Positions 12,796 to 24,858 of a stretch of 64,000 nucleotides of DNA are shown one piece after another. The stretch's first letter is position 1. Every line of letters starts with the position of its first letter. A model generated the notes under the pieces. It made no database searches. It was not told where the DNA came from and was given only the letters and a program-made list of their open reading frames with translations. The DNA is from Cephalotus follicularis (lineage: Eukaryota; Streptophyta; Magnoliopsida; Oxalidales; Cephalotaceae): the NCBI GenBank assembly GCA_001972305.1, contig BDDD01002260.1, positions 220,263 to 284,262 on the forward strand, read 5' to 3'. The position numbers were made by a program, and so were the translations under genes.

Positions 12796-12988
12796 TAGGG
12801 ATGACGATGATGTGGATTGAGACATATGTTGCCATCCCCGCCCCTGCCCCGCCAAAGAAATGGCGTCCCCGCCTCCGACCCGTCTCGCCATGGGGAAAGG
12901 AAACTTCGCCCCATCCCCGCTGGAATCTTTTACGGGGTGGGGACGGGGATGGTAAAATCCACTCCGATCCGCCCCATTGTCATCCCTA
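12796..12988. mobile_element. Short hAT-like non-autonomous element (MITE)
   Basis: The ends read tagggatgacgatgatg on the left and cattgtcatccctac on the right, an imperfect inverted repeat of about 20 bp. The interior is rich in ccccgcccc/ggggcgggg strings, the familiar plant 'GGGATGACAATGGGGCGG' type. An 8-bp flank comparison (catgaggt and cttgtggg) gives 5 of 8 matches, so the duplication is decayed or absent. Confidence 0.5.
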
Positions 12989-13795
12989 CTTGTGGGTACG
13001 ATTTGGTGTAACGCCCCGAACCCCAAGGGTCAACCCCCAAGGTTTGACGCGCTACCAACAGTACCATTCATTTACAATTTAGCGGAATAATTAAAAACTT
13101 TCAACAATATAATAATGCATGCGGAATAAATCCAATAAATAATCATTTGTGTGGATATTACCCAATGTTATACAATGTTGTCTATAAAAGCTCTGCCACA
13201 AGTCGGCAGGTCAATAAATACAATATTCAAAAATATAGATAAGTTGATCGTCGATCTGCTGTGGAGGAGACTCACCCGGGGCTTCAATCTTCGGCTAGCT
13301 ACGAGGCTTCACCTGTACCTGACCCATTACATTAAAATGCAATGGGTCAGCGACCACTGGTCGTGCAGGAACTACAACCCACTCAGGCATGGAGATGCAG
13401 ATGTAGCAGGCAATATGCAATGCAATGAAATGCAGAATATAATAGTACAGTATAACATTTATTCATTTGCTACTAGCAATCGATAACAGTATGATGCGTT
13501 TGTATCATTCCTTAACAGTCATTGAAAATCATTAACCGTCATAATAAATCCTTCCTCGGTATCCCTTACTAAGGAGGAGCGATAACGCACTCCAGACGTT
13601 AAGGCAGAGGATCCGAGACAGGAATAATCATTACATTTTAGGCAGACTGGTTCCTCGGGTTCCTCGGCCGTAGGAAGAGCATATACGCGCTCTAGACGTT
13701 AAAGGCAGAGGAGAGGAACACTAACATTATACAGTATCAGTAACAGTCATTCGGTACACTACTCTAATAATAACATTAACAGTAACAGTCAGTGT

Positions 13796-13970
13796 GGCTC
13801 ATCTCGGCCGGTGATCCGTCGGCTCATCTCAGTCGGTGATCCGTCGGCTCATCTCGGTCGGTGATCCATTGAGCTATCTCGGTGATCCACCAGGCTCATC
13901 TCAAAGATAGCCTCGCCGGCTCATCTCGGTCGGTGATCCCATAGGCTCATCTCAACCGGTGATCAAGCAC
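13796..13970. repeat. Tandem repeat, unit about 25 bp, about six copies
   Basis: The unit is ggctcatctcggtcggtgat plus ccgtc. The first three copies (13796-13820, 13821-13845 and 13846 onward) are regular; later copies have gaps and substitutions. Confidence 0.85.
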
Positions 13971-14872
13971 AGTACAATACATTTACTAACAGTACATTAC
14001 ACTACATTCATTATGTTGACATTTATAACATTTCATTATTTATTATAGGGTCTGCCAACATTAACACATTAAACCATATTTAAGTCATTATACATTTTAT
14101 TGTTATAATCCTTGCTTTTTATTCCCATTTACTAACCCATGAAGTATATTGTCCAAGGCCTAAAATCCCACTAACTCATTTAGAGTCCAAGCAGAGGAAG
14201 GCCCAACTCTGCCAAGCCCAACGTTTAAAGGATGGCACTGGCGCCCAAAATTGACAACATCTTCTCTCTCTCTCTCATTTTGCCTGCATGCATACTCCCA
14301 GACCTTCACACGTTGGCGCCAGACTTGTCCTCTGCAGTTGTACATCTCGGTCAGCATTATACAAATAGCGTGCTTGGCGCCAATAACACAAACGTCCAGT
14401 TTCATGCACAATGTACACGTAGGCAGCGCTGGTGCGTCTTCAACCTTGCTTCCTCATGAGGGAAGAGTCCAGGCGTCCAGTGGATGGCCCAGGTGCGTGA
14501 CGCTATGGCTATTAAACATCTTGTATGGCTGAGAGGAGCACACAAAGGATAGTTGGCACCATCGTATGCTCACCCTCCCCTTCTCGGACGCGAAGCAGAG
14601 AACGTCGCGCATGGCAGAGGAGCGCTTAGTGCCTCAGCATGCACAGGACGCATGCGTAGAGGATACCTGGTGCCCTGTCAGGCATGCGCTGCAGTCACGG
14701 GATACTGCTCGGCATCCCAGCGCATGCTCGGTACTGGTATGACGTGCTCGAGCACCCCCTGTCACCAAAGCACTAAAACAGAGGACGAGCTCGCTAGCAT
14801 TGGCGCTACCTGGCAGAGGAGGAGCTCGGCAATGCACATGGCAGGGGACAAGCTCGGAGTGCGCATGGCAGA

Positions 14873-15046
14873 GGACGATGGTGTCCCCCACGCTTGTTCC
14901 TCTGGCGAGCTCGACAGTGCGTGTGGCAGGGGATGATGGTGTCTCCCACGCTTGGTCCTCGGGCGAGCTCGACAGTGCGTGTGGCAGAGGATGATGGTGT
15001 CTCCCACGCTTGGTCCTCGGGCGAGCTCGACAGTGCGTGTGGCAGA
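14873..15046. repeat. Tandem repeat, 58-bp unit, three copies
   Basis: Units start at 14873, 14931 and 14989 with ggatgatggtgtctcccacg and run through gagctcgacagtgcgtgtgg. Copies 2 and 3 are nearly identical. Fragments of the unit extend upstream to about 14780. Confidence 0.9.
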
Positions 15047-16129
15047 GGATGGCTCTTCACACAGGTGTGTCCTCGGCGTATAATTTGGGATGCATGATAC
15101 GGTGGCATCGTCGGCGCCATGGCAGTAGAGAGCCATGGATGACAGTGGCATCTCGGACCCCTGGCAGTGACCGGTGGATAGCTCGGCGCCCTGGTATGTT
15201 TGGGTCCTCGGATATTGGCTCCTCGGACGCATGGCCACCTCAGCTCATGGGTGCATGCTTGAGTTGCATGCTCACGTTATACCGAGGACGCATTACTCGT
15301 GTAAAGGCCACCAGATCACAATGCTCGGTTCATTCCTTAGCATACTCATCATGTATGGTGCTATCAACATGCTTAGCCCATGGGAGGTAAGGGTTCACTC
15401 CCAAGATGTGTTCATACTCGGTTTCTAATGACAGTGTACTTAGTCGCATAAATACTTATTTCATTTAAGCAGTGTATACAATTCTAATACTCATCAATTA
15501 TGGAGGGTCATTAAATCCGTCTTAGTCCTCTGCCTTTATACATTTATCTATCACTGACTAGCAATCACACTATAGCAATTATAGCTAATACACATAAAGT
15601 AGAGCACTGAGTAGGAGTAGATCCTACCTGGACGTCCTCGGTAGTCTGATCATGCCTTCATTTTGCCTTGCTCATCAGTTTTAAATGCTCCTTTGTCTCT
15701 AGAAAGCTCCTTTCTCCCCTTGCTTCTTCTTCTTGCTCCTTGGTAAAGCTTTCCTTGTCTCATTCTTTTTCTCCATGACAACAGCAGCCGTATGCACACA
15801 TCTCCCTTCCTTTATATAGCCAACTCAAGGAAGGTTCTAGCATTTTTGAGACAATTCCAACCTATTCCTTCACATAGTGGGCTAAGGACTAAAGAAATAG
15901 GCCAAATTCTCTCTTCTCTCCAATTTGACCCAAATTTCTCCTTCTTAATCCACTACCTTTCAAGCCCAAAGACCATTTGGTACATTTCCAAGGCCCAAAC
16001 AACAATCAAAACCCACATAGCAATAATAAATATTTCAAGCCCAATTCTTTATTAATTCAATTTCTACCCCAATACATTTTGGGCCCAATTTTCACTATTT
16101 AATTATTTATAAAAATTTCGGGTATTACA

Positions 16130-16586
16130 TTTGGTGTTTGTGTGACTTTGCTGTTTACGGGGTTGATTTTTTTTGGGTGTTGGCAGTGGGTATAGGTGAT
16201 GGTGGTGGCGTGGATAGGGTACTGTGTTGGGTGCAATTTGTTTTTTTAATTTGTTTTCAAATTATGTGTAAAACAATTTTAAATATGTAAATTGAGATTA
16301 AGTAGTTACGGGTAATTATGGTATTTATAATTTATTTGTTGAGGTGTAAGGTTGACATCAGTAATATTTAACATAAAAGTAAATGGTTAACTAAGGTAGG
16401 GGCTAACTTCTCTGGTCAACCCTAATAATTAGGGACTAATTAATCTTGTATTTGTCCTCAACTTTGAAGAATTTTTTGTATTTTGCTCTTTATTCAAACT
16501 AATGTTGAGATCAAAACCTCGATTAACCCAAAAACAAAAGTCTTCTTCTTCCGTCGACTAGTTCAACTCGACCCGCAAGTCTTAAA
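16130..16586. other. AT-rich DNA between the solo LTR and the CACTA-like end
   Basis: It continues the GT-rich sequence seen left of 13002. No gene is seen. The 'agggactaatta' region near 16430 resembles MULE terminal-repeat sequence but has no proven partner. Confidence 0.5.
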
Positions 16587-18122
16587 CACTACTGGAAAAA
16601 CAACGTTTTGAGACAAAAAATCCATCCCAAAATTCAATTTGAGACGAAATTTTCGTCTCCAAACTTGGCGTCGCAAAGCAAATTTGAGACAGAATTTTCA
16701 TTTATGTCTCAAATTTGTGACAAACAAATTCCATCTCAATATTTTTTGAGATGGAAATTAAAGTTTGTCACGACCCGAACCCTGAGGAAGACCCCGGAGC
16801 CCGATACGTGGCAGGTCCGTCCATACGATACATCCTAGACGTAGCATAATACCCCCAAATACGCTATAATTTAAAATTTTAATACATAATCATGTATGTG
16901 GAAACAACTGCTCAAAACATGCATAGATGAACCCAACATAATCCGTAATACAACATTCATAACTTAAGCAATGTCACAAGCATGCAGGTCAACACAACTG
17001 AATACAATATGTTCTTATACAACAAGTCTCTTATACAATAAGGTAGATAGAGGAAACTGCACTGCAGCTAGACATCCTACTCTGCAAGCCATCACGTTTC
17101 ACATCAAGGCGTCCCCAGCACTCGTCCCTAAAATGTTGTGTCCATTTCGAGAATGGGTCAGCCAAACACGGCTATGCAGGTAATACTATATGCAATGAAG
17201 TGAACAGATATATATACAAGTATATGCATGGCATGTGAAATACATGAATGTCAATTGTGGACAACGCTAGTATATCAACCGTCCCTAAACGGTGGTATAC
17301 TTAATGAGTCCTAATCATATAAAAGTCCCTAGGTCTACAGACACTCCATAATTCAATTCATAACCATCCATGGGTACAAATAATCCATAAGGTCTGAGTA
17401 CCATTCTGCCCCCCCCCAGGCCCGAGATAGTACTGCCACTGACTACCTACCCTTTCGGGGTCATAGCCTAATGGGTCGAAATAACATTGACCACATCATT
17501 CATACGATAAAACTTGTTCACAATGGTCCCAGCCAACGATACGATAGGGCTTATTCACAATGGTCCCAGCCCATGATACGATATTCTTATTGGTCTGCCC
17601 ACAATGCGGTGGTCCTCGTAGGTCCACCCCCAAAGTGGGGTTCCGTAACCCCCATATGATATGGTCTAACACCCATAATATTCATGACGGAAATGAAGAT
17701 TATAAATGAGTTATCTCATCAGGTCTCCAATAATAGCAACCATCAATCGTACCATGCAAATCCCGTAACCCATAACCATATAACCATTTAAAGGATAGGG
17801 ACCTAACCATAAAGGATCACATACGATCTATCCGTCAAAACCATTTCCATAACCATTTCTTGGTCCCTATCGTAGTTTGTAAGACAATAAAGAGGAAGCC
17901 CAACTAGGATATTCGCGTTCAAACATCCTAATCGAACTAACCTAACAATTTATTGAAAACCTCTTTGAATTTGAAGATTGATTTGAAGACCATTTGTTTT
18001 AAAGAAGGGTTCGCATAGGCTACACTGCTTTAGGGAGGCTTCCTATGGAACCCGTTTGAAGGTAAAAGGATTTGGGGTTGAAAAGGGGTGAAAATAGTGT
18101 AATTTGGCTAAAAATAGGGCTC

Positions 18123-18435
18123 TAAGCGCCGACAGCCTCATCCAAAGTGTCGACAGTTAGCGTCCAAAGTGTCGCCAATTTCGTGTAAAGTGTCGACGGT
18201 TAAGGCGTTAAGAGTTGACGATTACACTAGGCGTTGACTGTTTCGTAATTTATAAAGCGTCGACAATTGCGCCAGGTATCAACCTTATCCCTTAAGCAAG
18301 GCGTCGACGGTTTCGTGCAAGACGTCTATGGTTAAGGATCGAATCCAAAAGTGTCGACAAATTGCATGAAAGCGTCGACTGATCACCCGCCAAGTGTCGA
18401 CGCTTTTGATCAAAGCGTCGACGGTCAGGCGGTAG
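18123..18435. repeat. GCGTCGAC motif cluster in the 3' LTR
   Basis: About twelve variants of (a)agcgtcgac occur in 310 bp at 25-40 bp spacing. They include gtgtcgacagtt, gcgttgactg and aagtgtcgacgctttt. The same array is kept in the other LTR at 26240-26575, where some copies are less decayed. Confidence 0.85.
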
Positions 18436-18572
18436 CAGACAGTTCGTCGACGGTTCAAAAAATTGATTCAAAACAAGTTTAAATATATTTAAATCGTTTA
18501 AAACTCGATCCAAAGGAAGCAAGAAGCCCCCTATGGTCAATTACAACTTTAAACACCTTTAAAACACCATTA

Positions 18573-20308
18573 TGTTAGAGATAAAGTCCTGCAAGCCAGT
18601 GACGAGCTTGTATTTGCTGTATCTTGTATGAAACGATTTATAAATTCAATAAAAATGTTTATGTTTTATCAATGGCTATGCGTTCATTTCTTTAATACAT
18701 GATTAATATTAAATGAATGTCCTGGAATGAAGTTAGAGAACCAAGTTCATGATGAGATCATGATGTGAGAATTGGAATCTCGGTATACTTTATTTCGAAT
18801 CTTCCAGGTCATAGGATTGACACTCAGGGCATGATCAATCCGGATAGACCAGCACGTACTGTTAGATTGGTAAGCAGAGGGTGATTGATCTCACACTCAC
18901 TTGCATGTATGATGCCATTACAACTACGTAAGTGCTCGTTAATTAATTAATGAGTTCATTGAAGGTGACTGTTGATAGAATATCTGTATGGAGTTTTACT
19001 TACATGTCAGATAGAATTCTAGTTTTACGGCAGTGCATGTGGTCCTTGGACATGAGCCGTCACTGGATGTCTTGTGCATAGGGTGCTGTGTTGATTGTGC
19101 TTAAATACATATTCAATGAAGTGTATACAAACATTAGTTGGTCATAGTACATTTTTGTATGGAGGCATGTGAACGCGCAATAATGAATTCATTGCTTATA
19201 GTAAAAGAAGATTATGCTCAAGATGATTTTCGTTAGCAATTAAGCGCCTGGTCAGGCTAGCCACGATATCAAGAGTGTGATATTATTGGTTGAATATTAG
19301 ATGGGCACTTCTAATATTATTTAGGCTGACGAAAGATAGTCACGAGACTAAAGATTAAATTATTGGGGTCTGACATAATCCGTACCCTAGATTTAATCAG
19401 AGCATTGTCAATGGAGGGACTATACGTGCATGTACCTGTAAATCATGGTTCGCAGATAATTCATATTACCTGGGGGTCGTTATGCATTGTTAGATGTCGA
19501 TGTTGACCTATAGGATACCCGAGATTAAATTAATAATTATTCTTGGAAGAAAAGAATTAAAAGAGTTTTAAATTAAAAAATTCGAGAGAATATTTTTATG
19601 TGATAATAAGTATTTAATTGGATAATTGTGAGTGTCACGAATTAATCCTATGGCTAGCGTAATAGTGAACTCATAGGGTCACACACAATGCAGGCTGGTA
19701 TTTTAACACATTATGAGAGAGAAATAATTATGATAATTATTTACTAATAATAATTAATGAGATTAATTATCCTTAATAAGATTAAGGTAAATTAAAAGTC
19801 TAAAATGAATAAGAGACTTCTTCTAGAAGGAAACAAAAGAGTTTGCGTTCTAATATGATTGCCTAGCAGCAAATATATATAAAACACACCCCCCTCCTAT
19901 AAAGTAGACATTTTTGTGTTCTTTTGGCATATTCTCTCTTCTCTCTCAAGAACACAATCAAGAGTTGAAGGTTTGAGAAACCGAGTGCTGGAAATTGAAG
20001 CTTGGTGTGGATACCTTTGAGGCCTTCTACACTTGGAGGCCAGAACCGTTTCAAAGAAACAAAGGAACCTGTGCTTTTGGAAGTAAGAAGACGCAAAGGA
20101 AGAATGAAGGAGCCGCTCCAATCATGTGAGTAATTCCGTCTGCTCCTCCTTATCGATATCTGTATATGTAACTGTAAATGTATGCTCAAAAGATCCTGCG
20201 AATGAATCTTATGGTTTGATAATCATAAGATGATAACACAATATATATTTATTAGGGTTTTATACATCTAGATATTTTTAATGTTTAAATCGCCATAAGG
20301 CTCCAACA
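18573..20308 (+). mobile_element. Solo LTR nested in the Gypsy LTR, TSD catta
   Basis: This 1736-bp unit begins TGTTAGAGATAAAG and ends GGCTCCAACA. It is flanked by a perfect 5-bp duplication, catta (18568-18572 and 20309-20313). The other LTR of the host element shows the uninterrupted site at about 26690 (acaccactatccatgc), which proves the insertion. No primer site or coding domain lies inside. It is related to the solo LTR at 1081-3251. The insertion is younger than the Gypsy element that hosts it. Confidence 0.9.
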
Positions 20309-20930
20309 CATTATCCATGCTCGTAACCCATAATCGAGAGAGAGAAGAGAATAGGCTTATAAACCTATAACTCTTAATTCTCTCTCTGATTTCTATTTAA
20401 AACCATAATCAATCATAGCAATTACCCTAACTCATCCATTTAACCTATATCCATCCATTTATAACCATACAAGTATACGATTCAATCAATATGCATGGAT
20501 TCAAATGATATATGTAAAACCTACCTCAATTTCGTTGAGAACGAAGAACAAGCTGATTAGCTGCTTGAATCCTTATTCCGCTTCTTCCTTCAAATTCTAC
20601 ACTCTGCCACAAGCCCAAGGACTCCTTCCTTGCTCGATTTTGCCCACACTCTCTCTAACTCACTCTCTCTCTCTAGAACAGGAGATGAGAAATAAAAATG
20701 AGGATAGAAAGAGTTAACTCATCTATACATAGACTTCTTTAGGCAAAAATCTCAAAAAATATGCTTTGGTTCGATTAAACCCTCATAACCCATAACGACA
20801 TAAAAATGGAAAATGTTGTATACTATATGCAATCCATGCCATCCATCAATACAATACTGTATAATATCGTATAAATATAATCAAGTACGGACATCTATAC
20901 TCGGGGCTTACATCCTCCCCTCCTAGAGAA

Positions 20931-22680
20931 ATCTTGTCTTGAGATTCCCTAGGGTCAAAACAGGTGAGGATATAACATTCTCACGTCTTCCTTATGCTCC
21001 CATGTCGGTTCATCGAGCCCATGATACTGCCATAATACTTTGATGAATGCAATGCTCTTGTTCCTTCAATGCTTGACTCGCTGGTCTAGAATCTGAACAT
21101 GTATCTCCCTCTTCATGTTATATCACCAATAACTGAGCTTCAAGTCTCGGTACATCTTGGTACTCCCTGGATGCACTGAGAAACTAGAGCAATGAGCCAG
21201 TGACAATAGCTCATCCTTCAGCTTCTTACTTCAGGAACACAAACCCTACCCTGGAACTCGATCAATCCATCACCACGAATCGAGAATTCATGTTTCAACC
21301 CTCATTGACCATCCAATGCAACCTTGAGCAAGCTTCCATCCATACCTTGAGCCTCTCTGATTCTATCCATTAACCATGGGCGTACCTGAATCTGAGTTAT
21401 GGTCAAGCAAGCTAATCGACGACTTAAGGCGTTTGCAACCACATTAGCCTTGCCTATATGGTATTGTATTTCGCAGTTATAATCATTAAGCAGCTTCATC
21501 TACCTCCTTTGTCTTATATTCAGGTCTTTTTGGGCGAAAATGTGCTTTAAACTTTGATGATCCATGTACGCATCGAACTTGGTACCATATAAGTAACGCC
21601 TCCATTTGCGTAATGCAAAGACTATCGCTGTCAACTCTAGGTCATGAGTAGGATAACTCTCATCATAAGACTTCAACTTCCTTCAGGCATAGGTAATCAC
21701 CTTCCCATATTGCATTAAAACACAACCCAAACCGTTTCCTGATGCATCACTGTACACCATGAAGTCATCATTGCCCTCCAGCAAAGCCAAGATTAGCACA
21801 TAAATCAGGTGATGTTTTAACTCCTGAAAACTTTGCTCGTAGCTGTCATCCCGAACAAATACTGTCTTTTTCTGCATCAACCTGGTCAAAGGTGTAGCAA
21901 TCCGTGAGAATCTTTTGACAAAGCGGTGGTAGTAACCCGCTAAACCTAAGAAACTATAGACTTCTGTCACGTTTGTCAGCCGTCTCCAATCCCTCACTGC
22001 CTCAACCTTTGCTGGGTCCACTAATAAATCTACACTGGAGATGATGTAAAAAAGAAAAGCCACCTCTAGCAACTAAAACTCACATTTGCTAAACCTGGCA
22101 TACAATTGATGGTTTCTCAGAATCTGCAATGCCAAGTGCAAATGTGCCCCATGTTCCTCCATACTCTCGGGAATATATCAAGATATCATCAATAAAAACC
22201 ACGATGAACTAGTCAAGATATGGACTAAACACCCTGTTTATAAGACTCATGAATGTAGCAAGGGCATTGGTTACTCCAACAGCATTACCACAAACTCATA
22301 GTGCCTATATCGTGACCTGAAGGCTGTCTTAGGGATATCTTCTGCTCTGACCCTTAGCTGATGATATCCTGACCTCAAATCCAACTTGGAGAATACTGAA
22401 GCACCTCTCAATTGATCAAACAATTCATTGATATGTGGTAGCGTGTACTTATTCTTAACAGTAACCCTGTTGAGTTATCGATAATTGATGCACATCCGGA
22501 GGGACCCATCATTTTTCTTAACAAATAGGAAAGGTGATCCCCAGGGGGAAACACTCGGCTTGAAAAATCTCTATGGAGAAATTCCTGCAGCTGAACTTTT
22601 AACTTTTTCAACTCATGAGGTGTCATACGATAAGTAGCCCTCGATATCGGTGTCGTCCCTAGTAAGAGATCAATCACAAA
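20931..22680 (-). pseudogene. Gypsy pol remnant: reverse transcriptase, RNase H and a following zinc-finger trace
   Basis: Minus-strand fragments carry recognisable Gypsy motifs: 'YRMTPHELKKLKVQLQEFL' at the start of reverse transcriptase, '[16 protein letters not shown]' at the RT/RNase H junction, 'VYSDASGNGLGCVL' in RNase H and 'IGKANVVANALSRR' at its end. Beyond that, only traces of a later pol segment are seen before the LTR. The order matches Ty3/Gypsy (RT then RNase H). The region is a fossil with multiple breaks and codes for no functional product. Confidence 0.85.
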
Positions 22681-22840
22681 CTCTGTATCCCTTTCCTGGG
22701 TAAGGATGTCAACTCATCCGGATACTCATAAACAACTGAAACATCCTCCAACCTCGGTACCCATCTCTTACTATCCATTACATGTGCCAGGTAGCCACTG
22801 CAACCCTGTCTCATAAGCCTGTCAGCATGAATTACCGTTA

Positions 22841-23314
22841 TCATTGAACTGACTGATGCTTTAAGGTCCCAATAAACTGGAATTGAGACTGTCCTGGCAG
22901 ACTGAAGGTTACGACCTTCCCGTAACAATTCACTTGAGCATAGTGTACCGCTAACCAATCCATCACTAGGATCACATCCAATTCACCCATCGGCAACACT
23001 ATAAGATCTGCTAACAAGACACGGTCGGCGATCTCTATGACGCAAGACCTACACACCTATTCAGAATAAATAGGCTCTCTTACTGGAGTGCTAACCTCCA
23101 TCACAAAAGGCAAAAGCTTGGGTCCCACATCAACGTAACATATAAAATGTGATGCAATGTATGAATGAGATGAACCTGAATCTATAAGGGATCGTGCCAT
23201 ATGCTGGGAGATACAAATAGTACCTCCTATCACTGAAGTAGATCCCACTGCAGCTCTCTGATCCATAGCATACACCCCGCACCATAGGTGTTGACCCCAT
23301 AGACTGTTTACCAC
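22841..23314 (-). pseudogene. Gypsy protease remnant
   Basis: The retroviral-type aspartic protease motif 'LIDSGSSHSYI' and the downstream 'LDVILVMDWLAVHYA' are visible on the minus strand, between the gag and reverse transcriptase fragments as expected. Fossil sequence. Confidence 0.8.
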
Positions 23315-23515
23315 AATCTCTCCTTGCTACTGAAGGCGAACTGGTACTAGGACGACCTTGATGCTATTGTCCCATACCACGGCCCTATTGAAAACTGGTA
23401 CCCAGGTTTTGCTGAGAATCTCCTTGAGCTCGACCCATACTCTGTCATGACTGACTCCCTGAACCATATCTATCATGAGGGCACTCTCTATCCATGTGAT
23501 CAGAAGCTCCACAAA

Positions 23516-24768
23516 TTATGCACTTACCAGCCCTCCACCAATAATCATCTGATGTATGGTTATTGCATTGACAATGTACGCACAGTTCAAAAGAAGCTTG
23601 GATACCACCATTGGAAAGTCTAGAGTGACCTCCCTGAGAAGATGTCCTCCTTTGCTCCCTTTGCCAGAAGCCCTGTCCACTACCCCTCTGCTGTGAACCT
23701 CTAAACTATCCTTTCTAGTCAGGAAAACTGGGTAGATTGATGACACTCTGAGGTGAGTTGCCCTGACTTGGGCTGCTGTTCTCTGATCTCTGGGACTTAT
23801 TACTGCTCTCAGAACTCCTCCCTGACTACCCACCTGAAGAAGTAGGTCTCTTGCTACCAGCCTGAATCCTCAAGTTGGGAAGTTCATCATATACAGACTC
23901 AAGCTCCCTGGCTCTGCTAGTCAATTCAAAAAAAGATCTCAACTGAAGTGGTACCATTCTTTGTCTAATGTCGGGTTTAAGCCTATCGAGAAACTTGTTA
24001 GCCTTCCTTGTCTCTATGTTAACCATGTGGGGAGAAATCCTCGCCAATTCAATGAAGTTGGCTTCATATTAGGGCACTGTCATGCTGTCCTCCACCAAAC
24101 TGAGGAACTCAACCTCCCTTTTGTCAACCTCTGTCTCGAGAAAATACTTCTCATTGAACGCTATGATAAACAAATCCCAAGACCTCTCAACCCCCAATTC
24201 TTCCTAGAAGGATTCAACCATCCTCCACCAATGCTCTGCCTCCCCCCTGCAACATATAGGTAGCAAAGACAATCTTTTGCAGGTCTGAACACTCTAAAAA
24301 CCTAAAATTTTTATCCATCTACATCAACCATCTCTCGGATGCCATAACATCTGAATCTCCCATAAAATCTAGAGGATTTAGCTTCAAAAATCTAGTCAAA
24401 GAATACTCCCTACGTGCAGCATGACTAGTTGACCTCTATGTCGCCTCTGCACGTTCAGCTGCTCCCCCAGCTGCAGCTTGATCTGATGCAGCCATTTGGC
24501 GTTGCAAGATTTCATTCATTCTGGCCATAATGGCATACATCTCCCTCAAATGATCAACTGGATCTTCTGGAGGGGGTGCAATATCCGGTACAACATTGCT
24601 CCATTCTGGCTCCTCAACACCCCTTCTAGCCCTGGTACGCCTACTTGGTTGACTACCTCTGGCTCCTCTAGCAGTTCCTCTTTGACGGCCGTCCATATCT
24701 ACTTTGTATAAGAGAAGAATGTCACATATCCAATTATCATAACCATAATTCCAAAATAAATGAAGCAA
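23516..24768 (-). pseudogene. Gypsy gag remnant
   Basis: The N-terminal part is basic and proline/arginine rich ('MDGRQRGTARGARGSQPSRR') and continues into 'EDPVDHLREMYAIMARMNE', typical of chromovirus gag. A later fragment, 'KANKFLDRLKPDIRQRM', matches the retrotransposon gag domain. A zinc-knuckle region follows near 23.5 kb in degraded form. Fossil with several breaks. Confidence 0.75.
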
Positions 24769-24840
24769 CCAACAATCTTATCAATACCACTTAATTCCAA
24801 TAGCCAAGGATCCCATCCTGGCATAGCCAACATAGCGCGG

Positions 24841-24853
24841 CTCTGATACCACC
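24841..24853 (-). promoter_or_regulatory. Primer binding site (initiator tRNA-Met) of the Gypsy element
   Basis: The minus strand reads TGGTATCAGAGCC a few bases inside the 5' LTR, complementary to the 3' end of initiator tRNA-Met. This fixes the element's orientation. Confidence 0.9.
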
Positions 24854-24858
24854 TAAAC

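Larger units (their letters stand above)
13007..16129 (-). mobile_element. Solo Gypsy LTR, minus strand, TSD tttgg
   Basis: This 3123-bp unit begins TGTAACGCCCCG and ends TTCGGGTATTACA on the plus strand, so the minus strand starts TGTAATACCCGAA like the other Tekay/Del-type LTRs here. A perfect 5-bp duplication, tttgg, flanks it (13002-13006 and 16130-16134). Removing it restores a continuous GT-rich host sequence (...acgatttggtgtttgtg...). It contains a 25-bp tandem array and a 58-bp tandem array but no coding domain. The overlapping ORFs at 14.5-15.4 kb arise from the GC-rich tandem repeats and are not genes. Confidence 0.8.
16766..20912 (-). repeat. 3' LTR of the minus-strand Gypsy element (with a nested solo LTR)
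   Basis: Runs from TGTCACGACCCGAACCC to CGGGGCTTACA on the plus strand, about 2.4 kb without the nested unit. It pairs with 24859-27275. A purine tract (minus strand aggaggggagga) lies directly at 20913-20930. A roughly 38-bp partial tandem (cacaatggtcccagcc) lies at about 17515-17575. Confidence 0.9.

Noticed and set aside
14553-15390. Overlapping ORFs of up to 158 codons on both strands
   Set aside because: They track the GC-rich 58-bp tandem array of a solo LTR, overlap each other in several frames and show no domain.
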